A stretch of 64,000 nucleotides of DNA, from NCBI RefSeq assembly GCF_002797935.1, contig NZ_PGER01000001.1:1922001-1986000 (forward strand). Reading direction: 5' to 3'. This stretch comes from Flavobacterium sp. 1 (lineage in GTDB: Bacteria; Bacteroidota; Bacteroidia; Flavobacteriales; Flavobacteriaceae). The position numbers and the translations under genes are program-made. Shown piece by piece: positions 16,721 to 25,650 of the stretch (within the stretch, counting starts at the first letter, position 1; every line of letters begins with the position of its first letter). The notes under the pieces were generated by a model. It made no database searches. It was not told where the DNA came from and saw nothing but the letters and a program-made list of their open reading frames with translations.

Positions 16721-19700
16721 ATGAAAAACATTTACTCCATCTTTCTGTATGGAACCTTGTTACTAATTCTCGGGTTTACCCAGCAGATTTCAGCACAACA
16801 ACCGTTCGTACATCCGGGTATCCCTTTCACCCAGTCCGATTTGGATCAATTGAAAGTTAATATTACCAAGGAACCTTGGCTTTCGGCTTACAATGCATTT
16901 AAAAATGACTCAAGATCTAGACTAGACTATTGGATGCGGGGTCCCTTTGCTTCGGTGAGCCGTGCTCCAAACTTGAATAATGACCAATGGAAGAGTGATA
17001 TGCAAGCCATACACAACCTGGCATTTATGTGGTGGTTTACCGGCGATACTGCTTATGCCCAAAAAGCTACTGATATGCTTGATGCCTGGGCAGTAACAAA
17101 CACCAGCTGGGGAGGTAATGAATCCATGCTGGATATTGGAGACTATGCCCATTACTGGGCAACTGGTGCCGAAATACTCCGTTATACTTATCCTGGCTGG
17201 ACCCAAGCAAATACTGAACATGTAGAGAAGTATTTTTCTCAGGTGTTATTCCCTACTTCCTTTGTACCTTATCCATTACGCGATCAGAACAAAGGTGCTA
17301 TACAGCTAAAAATAGCCCTGGGCGCAGCGGTTTTTTGTAATGATGTCACTAAATTTAATCAGGCGGTGGAAGTCTACAGAATGGATGCAGGTGGAGGTAT
17401 GCGTAACTCGCTACCCAATGGCGAAGTGGGAGATACAGGCCGCGACGACCACTGGCGTGTGCAGGCCGCAGCTCTGGCCTGGGGCGCAGAAGTTGCCTAC
17501 AAGCAGAATGTAGATATGTTTTCCGAGTTGGACAATCGAGTATTGGCTATCGGTGAATTATATCATAAATATGCCTTTGACGGAGCTACAATGACCTATG
17601 TTCCCTTTGGAGGTTATGCAAGTTATTGGACCGGCTGGGGAATTCAGCCTGGAGCAAGAGTGGGCGATATGACCAATCTTATTTACAGCGCTTATAATGT
17701 ACGTAAGGGAATACCAACACCTGAAACCGACAGGATGCGAGCTGCTTTGGGTGGTGCCGGAGGTGATTTCTTATATCTAAAATCGTCAGATACTTCTACC
17801 GCAGTTAGTTTACCTCCTGTATATTATCCTGCCGATCATGTGCAACCGGTGAACAGCCTAACCAATATAGATATCGGTAATACCGGATTGGCAGGCAGCG
17901 CTTCGTTCAATAACGGAATCTGGACGCTTAAAGGTGCCGGAACTTCTACCAGTACTGCCTTCAGTTTCAATTTTAAAAAAGTTAGCGGTGATGCCGGTCT
18001 GGTAGTAAAAATAGACAATATGTCGCTCACTACCGGAGGTTGCGGCGTCATGTTACGCGAGTCATTAGCGCCAGGTTCCCCTTTTTGGGATATTTATCTT
18101 AACGCTACCGGCGGTGTTGGTAGACATTACCAACCCAAAGCACCTTGGTGGTTAAAAATTGAGCGTGTGGGTACCAGGATATTTACGTATCATTCGCAGG
18201 ATGGTGTTAATTGGACCAATCTTGGTTGTGCCTATTCTGCAACGGGTTTCCCAACTGATTTGTATGCTGGATTTTATACCATTTCAAATAATGCATCAGT
18301 ACAGAATACTGCCACGTTCAGTAATGTCGCATTTAGTCAAACCGCAGCAACCGGATCTCCGGAGATCAGCAGTGCTACCACGGCCACAGCTACCATTGGT
18401 ATGCCTTTTAGCTATAACATCATTGCTAATGCTAATCCATCTTCTTATAATGCCAGCGGATTGCCGGCAGGATTAAGTATCAATACATCTACAGGGGTTA
18501 TTTCCGGTACAGCTACCGAGTTAGGACAAAACGAAGTTACCATAACTGCTGCCAATGCCAGTGGAACAGGTACAGCCACTTTAATCCTGAAAGTGATTAA
18601 TAGTGAGGCACCTGTAGCTCCATCGAGTTTACTGGCAAGCATTGTTAACTCTACGCGAATCAGTCTTTCTTGGACAGCTCCCTCTGGCGCTACCAGTTAT
18701 TCGGTAAAACGTTCGCTTTCTGCTGGTGGACCATATACTATTGTACAATCTGGCATAATCGGTACATCTTATGTAGATGCAATGCCAGAGCCAGAACTCA
18801 ACAATTATTATGTAGTGACAGCACTAGCTGGAGAACTGGAAAGCGAAATTTCAAATGAGGTTTTTGCATCAGTTCCACCGGCAGTACCTTCTAAACCTGT
18901 CATTGTTAACAAAGACCAGCAAATAGATCTAAGCTGGGAACCGGCTTCAGGAGCTAAAACCTATAATGTAAAGCGCAGCGTAGCTATGGGTGGCCCATAT
19001 ACCACTATTGCTTCCGTTACATCAAACTCTTACTCAGACATCAATCTTACTAACGGAAATGCTTATTATTATGTAATTTCTTCAGTTGGTAATACCCAAG
19101 AAAGTGGGAATTCGCCAGAAACTTTCGGAGTTGCTGGTTCAAATGCCGTTACTTGGAGTCCTACCCCATCATCAGCAATCTGGAATCAGGCATCTAACTG
19201 GGTAGAAGAAGCAGTACCTACAAACCCTGCCATTATAACTTTCAACGCTTCAGCAGAAAGTACTTTAACCAATGACATGACTGGTCTGGAAATTTCCAGA
19301 ATACTTTTTGATTCTGATGCCAATGCCTATACTATTGGAGGAAACAGTATCACTTTGAAAAGCGACCTTGTCAACAATTCTGCAAGTTATCAAACCATAA
19401 CTACGCCAGTGGTTTTAAACAACCAATTAAATATAAATACCAATACAGAGGGTATAAGTCTTTCAGGAGGTATCACTGGTACGGGAAGTCTTCTAAAAAC
19501 CGGAAGCAGACTCCTGTTTATCTCAGGGATTAATACCTATTCGGGCGATACAACCATCAACGGAACTACCGGTGGTTGGCCTCCACAAAATGGAATTGGA
19601 ATAGCTGGCACCGGAACGGGAACTCAAAGCGTGCCAACTGCTGGTCCTTTAGGAACTGGAAAAATTATCATGAATGGAGGTTCATTATACTCTGAATCGG

Positions 19701-22700
19701 GAGATGCTACCATTTACAATGATATTGAAGTAACTTCGGGAAAAAAAAGCTACATGTATGAAACCAGTTGGGCGCTGAACCTAAGAGGAAGGCTTATTGG
19801 TAGCGGTACATTGGAACACGATGGAAATACCTATGCCGGTTTACATCTTTTGGGAGATAACAGCGGGTTTACAGGAACATTTATATCGAAACTGCGTAGT
19901 GGTAACCAAAGGGTACGTTTTGAAGTACCGGAATCAGGAAGCGCCAAAGCACATTGGTTGCTAGATGCAAATGGTGTTGACTGCCATAGCATTCAGTTTC
20001 AAACAGGCACCCTGCATTTTGGAGGACTTTCAGGAAGAGGTTATCTGCGTAACAACGTAGGAGGTTCTCCCGTAATCAGTATCGGTGCTTTAAATACCAA
20101 TTGCTATTTTACAGGAACCTTTGCTAATTTTCTTAATGTAGAAAAAGTGGGGACTGGCGACTTGGCTTTTGCTGGGAATCATGCCTACTCTGGTACCACC
20201 ACAGTTAAAAAAGGAAGATTCCTTTTGGCAAATAACCCAACCTCAGGTGCTTTTGTCAGCCCTGTAATTGTAGAAGAAGGAATATTTGCCGGATCAGGAA
20301 AAAGTACAGCTCCAGCCACCATTGGAACTGGATCAGGATCAGGTGCTATCCTTGAACCAGGATATCTAGGAATAGGTACGCTTACTATAGGAGCACTTAC
20401 CCTAAATGCAGATGCCACTTATAAAGGAGAAATTAATCTGGATACTGCCATAGGAGACAAAATCAATGCAACTAGTGTAAACTTACTTAACAGTCCTAAA
20501 TTAACCATAAGCAGTATTGGAAATATACTACCATCGGGAACAGCATATATGCTTATCGATAATACAGGGACAGCGGCTATAACAGGAACCTTTAAGGATT
20601 TACCGGAAATGGCCTTACTTAACATAGGAGGTTATAATCTACGCATCACCTATAAAGGGGGAACAGGTAATGATGTACAGTTATTAGACGACCGTACCCT
20701 ACCAGTTGTTATTACTAGTTCAGCAACAGAAACTACGTTGCTAAACAAACCATTTACTTATACTATTACAGGTATCAAATCCCCGACCAGCTTTAATGCT
20801 ACTGGATTGCCTGCTGGTTTAAGCATTGACATCACTACGGGTGTAATATCTGGATTACCAACAGAATATGGTATTTTTCCTATTGGATTAACAGCTTCCA
20901 ACAGCAGTACAACAGGTACTCAAATTTTAACTTTGACAGTACAAGATATTGTAGTAAACAATGTTATAGTGGCATCAGGTGACTCTAAAAACATTATTGA
21001 ATGGGAACCTATTCAAGATCTCAGCTACAATGTTAAACGCTCTGCTACTTCAGGTGGTCCTTATACGATCGTCGGAACTGTTGCCGGAACAAAATATACT
21101 GATACAACGGTCAGTAATGGAACTGCTTATTACTATGTAGTGTCTTCTATTGACAGTACGGGAGAAAATCCTAACAGTACTGAAGTAAAAGCAACTCCAA
21201 ATATCGGACAAGTTACTTACCTTAAATTTGATGAATTAAGTGGAACACGCAGTATTGATAACTGGGGCGCCAATCATGGTACATTAAACACCACAGCAAA
21301 TCGCAGTGAGGGTAGAAACGGACAAGCCCTTAAACTGGACGGAACTGCCAGTTCTTATGCTAGCTTACCTACTGGAATTGTGAGCACTTTAGCTGACTAT
21401 TCAATAACAGCATGGGTAAATATGGATGAGTTGGCTAACTGGATGCGTGTTTTTGACTTTGGAACCGGAACATCTAAGTACATGTTTTTATCCGCACAGG
21501 CAGGAGCATCAGGTCAGGTACGTTTTGCAATTAAAAACGGTGGGACAGAACAAGGGATGACTTATAATTATACTACTCCTCTTAAAACCTGGACTCACTT
21601 TGCAATTACCCAATCTGGAAGCACTTGTAGCATGTACATTAACGGAGCGTTAGTTGCAACTAATACTGCTGTAACTATTAAACCGTCAGACTTGGGAAGC
21701 ACTAATCAAAACTATCTGGGTAAATCTCAATGGCCTGACCCAATGTTTAAAGGTGCTATTGATGAGTTCAAGATATACAGTAGAGCATTAAGTACAGCAG
21801 AGATTGCTGGAAGTTATTCAAGTCAAACTCTAACCCTAAATCCAATTGCCCAAAAAGTAATGGGTGACGATGATTTTGACCCTTCTGCTACCACTTCTTC
21901 AGGTCTTCCTGTAACTTATACCAGTTCAAACGAAGCTGTGGCAACCATTGTAAATGGCAAAGTCCATATTGTTTCTACCGGAACTGCAACTATTACTGCT
22001 TCACAGGCAGGAAATAGCGTATACTGGCCAGCACCATCACAAGCAAAAGTTTTGACGGTTGTTCTTACAAACGACACACAACTCACTGCTTTGATTAGTA
22101 AACCATTTACTTATACCATTAGTAACAAAGCATTAAGCAATTTTACTGCAACAGGCTTACCTACTGGTTTAACTGTTGACAGCGTTACAGGGATAATATC
22201 AGGCACTCCTACACAATTCGGTGTTTTTACTGTAACCTTAACTGCGACTAACGGTAGCAATACAGGTTCGCAAACAATAACTTTAACAGTACAAAACAAT
22301 GTAGTAAGCAATGTTATTGTGGCATCTGGTGATGCTAAAAATATCATCGAATGGGATCCTATTCAGAATTTTAGCTATAACATCAAACGTGCTACTACAT
22401 CTGGTGGACCTTATACTATTATCGGAAATACTGCCAGTACAAAATATACTGATACTTCGATTAGTAATGGTACCATTTATTACTATGTAGTTTCTTCTGT
22501 TGATGGCACTACAGAAAATTCTTCCAGCACCGAAGTGGTGGCAACTCCTAATACAGGACAAATTACTTACCTGAAATTTGATGAACAAAGTGGAACTCGT
22601 GCTATTGACAACTGGGGAGCTAACCATGGAACATTGGCATCCACAGCTACTAGAGCTACAAGTAAATACAGTCAGGCACTTAAACTGGATGGAACAGCCA

Positions 22701-25390
22701 ATGCTTATGCTACGTTGCCAACTGGAATTGTAAGTACACTAAATGATTTTACCATATCATCATGGGTAAAAATGGATGCTTTGGCTAACTGGATGCGCGT
22801 TTTTGACTTCGGAACAGGAACATCAAAATATATGTTTTTATCCGTTCAAACGGGAAGTGCAGGTTCGATTCGTTATGCTATTAAAAACGGAGGCTCAGAA
22901 CAGGGTATTACCTATAATTTTGCCACTCCCCTTAACACTTGGACACACTTTGCAGTTACCCAGTCAGGAAATACCTGTCGTATATATATTAATGGAACTT
23001 TAGTGGCAACGAATACCGGTATCACTATAAAACCTTCAACGATAGGCAGTACAAATCAAAACTATTTGGGTAAATCTCAATGGCCTGATCCAATGTTTAA
23101 AGGCTCAATTGATGAATTTAAAATTTACAACAAAGCTTTAAGTGCCTCTGAGATTGCCGAAAGTGCTAAATCAAGTCAAACTATAGCTCTAAGTACTGTT
23201 GCTCAAAAAGAGATGGGTACTCCTGATTTTTCTCCTGCAACAGCAACTTCAGGACTGGCTGTTAGTTATACCAGTTCAAATACAGCTGTAGCAAGTATAG
23301 TAGACGGAAAGCTGCATATTGTTGCTCCTGGAACCTCAACTATTACCGCTACGCAGGCAGGAAATACAGATTACAATGCTGCACCAACCCATACGCAAGT
23401 TTTAACGGTAGTAAAAAAAGAACAAACTATTAGTTTTGCTTCAATTGGAGCTAAATCTATCAGCGATGCTGATTTTGATGCTGGAGCGACTACATCTTCA
23501 GGACTTCCTGTAACATATAGCAGTTCAAATACCGCTGTAGCAACAATTGTGGACAACAAAATTCATATTACAGGTGCAGGTTCTGCTGTAATCACTGCTT
23601 CACAAGTGGGTAATGACATCTACAATGCTGCGACTTCAGTAACACAACAGTTAACTGTTAATAAAGAGTATTATTTAGATGCAGATAAAGATGGTTTTGG
23701 TTCAACAACTACCGCTTTATTCCCGGTAAACGAAGCACCTGAAGGTTATGCTATCAACAATACCGATTGTAATGATAGCGATGCGACTGTTCATGAACCA
23801 ATCCAATATTATGTAGATGCTGACAAGGATGGATTCGGATCGACTACAACAGCAATGTTGTGTTCATCAATTGCTCCTGAAGGTTATGCTACCAACAATA
23901 CCGATTGTAATGATAGCGATGCGACTGTTCATCAGCCAATCCAATATTATGTAGATGCTGACAAGGATGGATTCGGATCGACTACAACAGCAATGTTGTG
24001 TTCATCAATTGCTCCTGAAGGTTATGCTACCAACAATACCGATTGTAATGATAGCGATGCGACTGTTCATCAGCCAATTCAATATTATGTAGATGCAGAC
24101 AAGGATGGATTTGGATCGACTACAACAGCAATGTTGTGTTCATCAATTGCTCCTGAAGGTTATGCTATTAACAATACCGATTGTAATGATAGCGATGCGA
24201 CTGTTCATGAACCAATCCAATATTATATAGATGCTGACAAGGATGGATTCGGATCAACTACAACAACAATGTTGTGTTCATCAATTGCTCCTGAAGGTTA
24301 TGCTATTAACAATACCGATTGTAATGATAGCGATGCGACTGTTCATCAGCCAATTCAATATTATGTAGATACCGACAAGGATGGATTTGGATCGACCGCA
24401 ACAGCAATGTTGTGCGCATCAGTTGCTCCTCAAGGTTATGCTACCAACAACACTGATTGTGATGATAGCGATGCGACTGTTCATCAGCCAATTCAATATT
24501 ATGTAGATGCCGATAAGGATGGATTCGGGTCAACTGCAACAGCAATGTTATGCGCATCAGTTGCTCCTCAAGGTTATGCTACCAACAACACTGATTGTGA
24601 TGACAGCAAAATTTTATATGCTGATAACGATGGAGATGGATTAGGTTCAAATACTCTTGCAGCCTGTGGTGTAACTAACCATACGGATTGTGACGATACC
24701 AATGCGTTTCAATTGACAGCAACGATTCCAAATGTGTATGCCCTTAACGCTGCTGTAGATGAGAAAAACACCATCTATATTGGTTATGGACCATCATTTC
24801 TTAGCATTACAGCGACTCCCGCTGGAGGAACAGCTCCTTACACTTATTTATGGAGTACAAACCAAACAGCGCAAACCATCTCGGTATCAGCTGTAGGAAC
24901 ATATACTGTGATAGTAACTGATACTAAAGGTTGTCAAACAACGGCTTCTATCGTGATAAAAACGATAAATGTACAGTGTGGCAACTCTAATGATAAAGTT
25001 ATGGTTTGTCATAATAATAAAGAAATTTGTGTAAGTCCCAATTCGGTTCAATCGCATTTGGATCACGGTGACAAACTAGGTTCTTGCACAGCTTCGGCTA
25101 GAATAGAAAGCAAAAACAATGGTAAAACCTCGAATACAGAAAATCAAAATACTGCTAAAGATGTAACAGTTTATCCTAATCCTGTTACCAGCCTATTGAA
25201 TGTAAAAGTAAGTGAAGTCCGTAGCGGTGCTACACTTGAACTATACAATTCATTAGGAATGAAATTGCAGTCCCAAACTTTGACCAGTACTTTAGAAGTG
25301 GTGTCTTTGGATAAATTGCCTACCGGAATGTATTTCTTGAACATCAAAAATGGTAATGAAATTACCGTGAAAAAGATCATCAAAGAATAA
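16721..25390 (+). CDS. Giant multidomain T9SS-secreted protein with alginate-lyase-like catalytic head
   Basis: 2889 residues. In order: signal peptide (1-26, QISAQ); alginate-lyase-superfamily alpha-barrel (about 30-360; PFTQSDL, KEPWLSAYN, NGEVGDTGRDDHWR); a concanavalin-like domain (about 375-545); putative Ig (He_PIG-type, GLPAGLSINTSTGVISG); two fibronectin III domains (about 640-810); an autotransporter-type beta-strand repeat region (about 815-1320). Then Ig, Fn3, LamG and BIG2 domains occur twice as a 450-residue duplication (about 1330-2235), with a further BIG2. Seven 46-residue DADKDGFGS-type metal-binding repeats and an eighth divergent unit span 2317-2660. A SprB-like repeat (GGTAPYTYLWS), a small Cys-rich CHNNKEICVS module and a type A T9SS sorting domain (VYPNPVTSLLNVKV, from about 2815) close the protein. 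It should be surface-displayed or released, cutting and holding polyuronate glycan. The lyase family is inferred; the substrate is open. Confidence 0.88.
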   Translation: MKNIYSIFLYGTLLLILGFTQQISAQQPFVHPGIPFTQSDLDQLKVNITKEPWLSAYNAFKNDSRSRLDYWMRGPFASVSRAPNLNNDQWKSDMQAIHNLAFMWWFTGDTAYAQKATDMLDAWAVTNTSWGGNESMLDIGDYAHYWATGAEILRYTYPGWTQANTEHVEKYFSQVLFPTSFVPYPLRDQNKGAIQLKIALGAAVFCNDVTKFNQAVEVYRMDAGGGMRNSLPNGEVGDTGRDDHWRVQAAALAWGAEVAYKQNVDMFSELDNRVLAIGELYHKYAFDGATMTYVPFGGYASYWTGWGIQPGARVGDMTNLIYSAYNVRKGIPTPETDRMRAALGGAGGDFLYLKSSDTSTAVSLPPVYYPADHVQPVNSLTNIDIGNTGLAGSASFNNGIWTLKGAGTSTSTAFSFNFKKVSGDAGLVVKIDNMSLTTGGCGVMLRESLAPGSPFWDIYLNATGGVGRHYQPKAPWWLKIERVGTRIFTYHSQDGVNWTNLGCAYSATGFPTDLYAGFYTISNNASVQNTATFSNVAFSQTAATGSPEISSATTATATIGMPFSYNIIANANPSSYNASGLPAGLSINTSTGVISGTATELGQNEVTITAANASGTGTATLILKVINSEAPVAPSSLLASIVNSTRISLSWTAPSGATSYSVKRSLSAGGPYTIVQSGIIGTSYVDAMPEPELNNYYVVTALAGELESEISNEVFASVPPAVPSKPVIVNKDQQIDLSWEPASGAKTYNVKRSVAMGGPYTTIASVTSNSYSDINLTNGNAYYYVISSVGNTQESGNSPETFGVAGSNAVTWSPTPSSAIWNQASNWVEEAVPTNPAIITFNASAESTLTNDMTGLEISRILFDSDANAYTIGGNSITLKSDLVNNSASYQTITTPVVLNNQLNINTNTEGISLSGGITGTGSLLKTGSRLLFISGINTYSGDTTINGTTGGWPPQNGIGIAGTGTGTQSVPTAGPLGTGKIIMNGGSLYSESGDATIYNDIEVTSGKKSYMYETSWALNLRGRLIGSGTLEHDGNTYAGLHLLGDNSGFTGTFISKLRSGNQRVRFEVPESGSAKAHWLLDANGVDCHSIQFQTGTLHFGGLSGRGYLRNNVGGSPVISIGALNTNCYFTGTFANFLNVEKVGTGDLAFAGNHAYSGTTTVKKGRFLLANNPTSGAFVSPVIVEEGIFAGSGKSTAPATIGTGSGSGAILEPGYLGIGTLTIGALTLNADATYKGEINLDTAIGDKINATSVNLLNSPKLTISSIGNILPSGTAYMLIDNTGTAAITGTFKDLPEMALLNIGGYNLRITYKGGTGNDVQLLDDRTLPVVITSSATETTLLNKPFTYTITGIKSPTSFNATGLPAGLSIDITTGVISGLPTEYGIFPIGLTASNSSTTGTQILTLTVQDIVVNNVIVASGDSKNIIEWEPIQDLSYNVKRSATSGGPYTIVGTVAGTKYTDTTVSNGTAYYYVVSSIDSTGENPNSTEVKATPNIGQVTYLKFDELSGTRSIDNWGANHGTLNTTANRSEGRNGQALKLDGTASSYASLPTGIVSTLADYSITAWVNMDELANWMRVFDFGTGTSKYMFLSAQAGASGQVRFAIKNGGTEQGMTYNYTTPLKTWTHFAITQSGSTCSMYINGALVATNTAVTIKPSDLGSTNQNYLGKSQWPDPMFKGAIDEFKIYSRALSTAEIAGSYSSQTLTLNPIAQKVMGDDDFDPSATTSSGLPVTYTSSNEAVATIVNGKVHIVSTGTATITASQAGNSVYWPAPSQAKVLTVVLTNDTQLTALISKPFTYTISNKALSNFTATGLPTGLTVDSVTGIISGTPTQFGVFTVTLTATNGSNTGSQTITLTVQNNVVSNVIVASGDAKNIIEWDPIQNFSYNIKRATTSGGPYTIIGNTASTKYTDTSISNGTIYYYVVSSVDGTTENSSSTEVVATPNTGQITYLKFDEQSGTRAIDNWGANHGTLASTATRATSKYSQALKLDGTANAYATLPTGIVSTLNDFTISSWVKMDALANWMRVFDFGTGTSKYMFLSVQTGSAGSIRYAIKNGGSEQGITYNFATPLNTWTHFAVTQSGNTCRIYINGTLVATNTGITIKPSTIGSTNQNYLGKSQWPDPMFKGSIDEFKIYNKALSASEIAESAKSSQTIALSTVAQKEMGTPDFSPATATSGLAVSYTSSNTAVASIVDGKLHIVAPGTSTITATQAGNTDYNAAPTHTQVLTVVKKEQTISFASIGAKSISDADFDAGATTSSGLPVTYSSSNTAVATIVDNKIHITGAGSAVITASQVGNDIYNAATSVTQQLTVNKEYYLDADKDGFGSTTTALFPVNEAPEGYAINNTDCNDSDATVHEPIQYYVDADKDGFGSTTTAMLCSSIAPEGYATNNTDCNDSDATVHQPIQYYVDADKDGFGSTTTAMLCSSIAPEGYATNNTDCNDSDATVHQPIQYYVDADKDGFGSTTTAMLCSSIAPEGYAINNTDCNDSDATVHEPIQYYIDADKDGFGSTTTTMLCSSIAPEGYAINNTDCNDSDATVHQPIQYYVDTDKDGFGSTATAMLCASVAPQGYATNNTDCDDSDATVHQPIQYYVDADKDGFGSTATAMLCASVAPQGYATNNTDCDDSKILYADNDGDGLGSNTLAACGVTNHTDCDDTNAFQLTATIPNVYALNAAVDEKNTIYIGYGPSFLSITATPAGGTAPYTYLWSTNQTAQTISVSAVGTYTVIVTDTKGCQTTASIVIKTINVQCGNSNDKVMVCHNNKEICVSPNSVQSHLDHGDKLGSCTASARIESKNNGKTSNTENQNTAKDVTVYPNPVTSLLNVKVSEVRSGATLELYNSLGMKLQSQTLTSTLEVVSLDKLPTGMYFLNIKNGNEITVKKIIKE
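20700..23430 (+). repeat. Segmental duplication of about 1350 bp inside the giant gene
   Basis: The block Ig (GLPAGLSIDITTG), Fn3, LamG (GQVTYLKFDE, LGKSQWPDPMFKG) and BIG2 from about 20700 to 22060 is repeated from about 22060 to 23430. Matching points are offset by 1350 bases at the LamG start (21206 and 22556) and 1353 at the Ig start, so both copies stay in frame. The copies have diverged by many silent and some coding changes. Confidence 0.85.
23669..24706 (+). repeat. Tandem 138-bp in-frame repeats (metal-binding DADKDGFGS units)
   Basis: Units begin at 23669, 23807, 23945, 24083, 24221, 24359 and 24497, each 138 bases (46 residues). An eighth, divergent unit starts near 24630. Each carries DxDKDGFGS and TDCxDSD, resembling MopE/thrombospondin-type 3 calcium-binding motifs, plus paired Cys in units 2-7. 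Inner units are almost identical in DNA, which implies recent expansion or gene conversion and likely length variation. Confidence 0.9.
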
Positions 25391-25415
25391 CGGATTCTTT
25401 TCTGAAAACAATAAA

Positions 25416-25450
25416 CCAGCTCTTGTGAAAACTTGAGCTGGCTTTTTTTT
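25416..25450 (+). terminator. Intrinsic terminator of the giant gene
   Basis: CCAGCTC (25416-25422) pairs with GAGCTGG (25435-25441), followed by CTTTTTTTT. It lies 25 bases after the stop codon. The rest of the gap to the converging GH2 gene (25451-25650) shows nothing recognisable. Confidence 0.75.
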
Positions 25451-25650
25451 CTATTACGTGCTGAAATAAAAAATATTCAAAATCTATCCGATAACATTCT
25501 AAGTATAGCCTTTCTATTATGAAACCAACTTTTATAAAGAAAAAATCTGCTAAATTATTTTCAAATAAGTCTAAAGAAAACAATCTGTTTTGCTTTTGTC
25601 TTGCACTTAAAAATATTAGTAATAGTTAGGTTTCAATAATTAAAAATTTA

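Noticed and set aside
22283..22627. 114-codon open frame on the - strand within the giant gene
   Set aside because: It is the shadow of repeated coding sequence on the other strand and has no family features.
23669..24634. Regular repeats that could be taken for a CRISPR array
   Set aside because: Units are 138 bases, in frame, without unique spacers, and encode a metal-binding motif inside one protein.
16721..25390. Naming alginate as the PUL substrate
   Set aside because: The alginate-lyase label covers a superfamily that also acts on other polyuronates; the other enzymes (GH88, GH95, GH42, GH30, GH43) do not fit an alginate locus.
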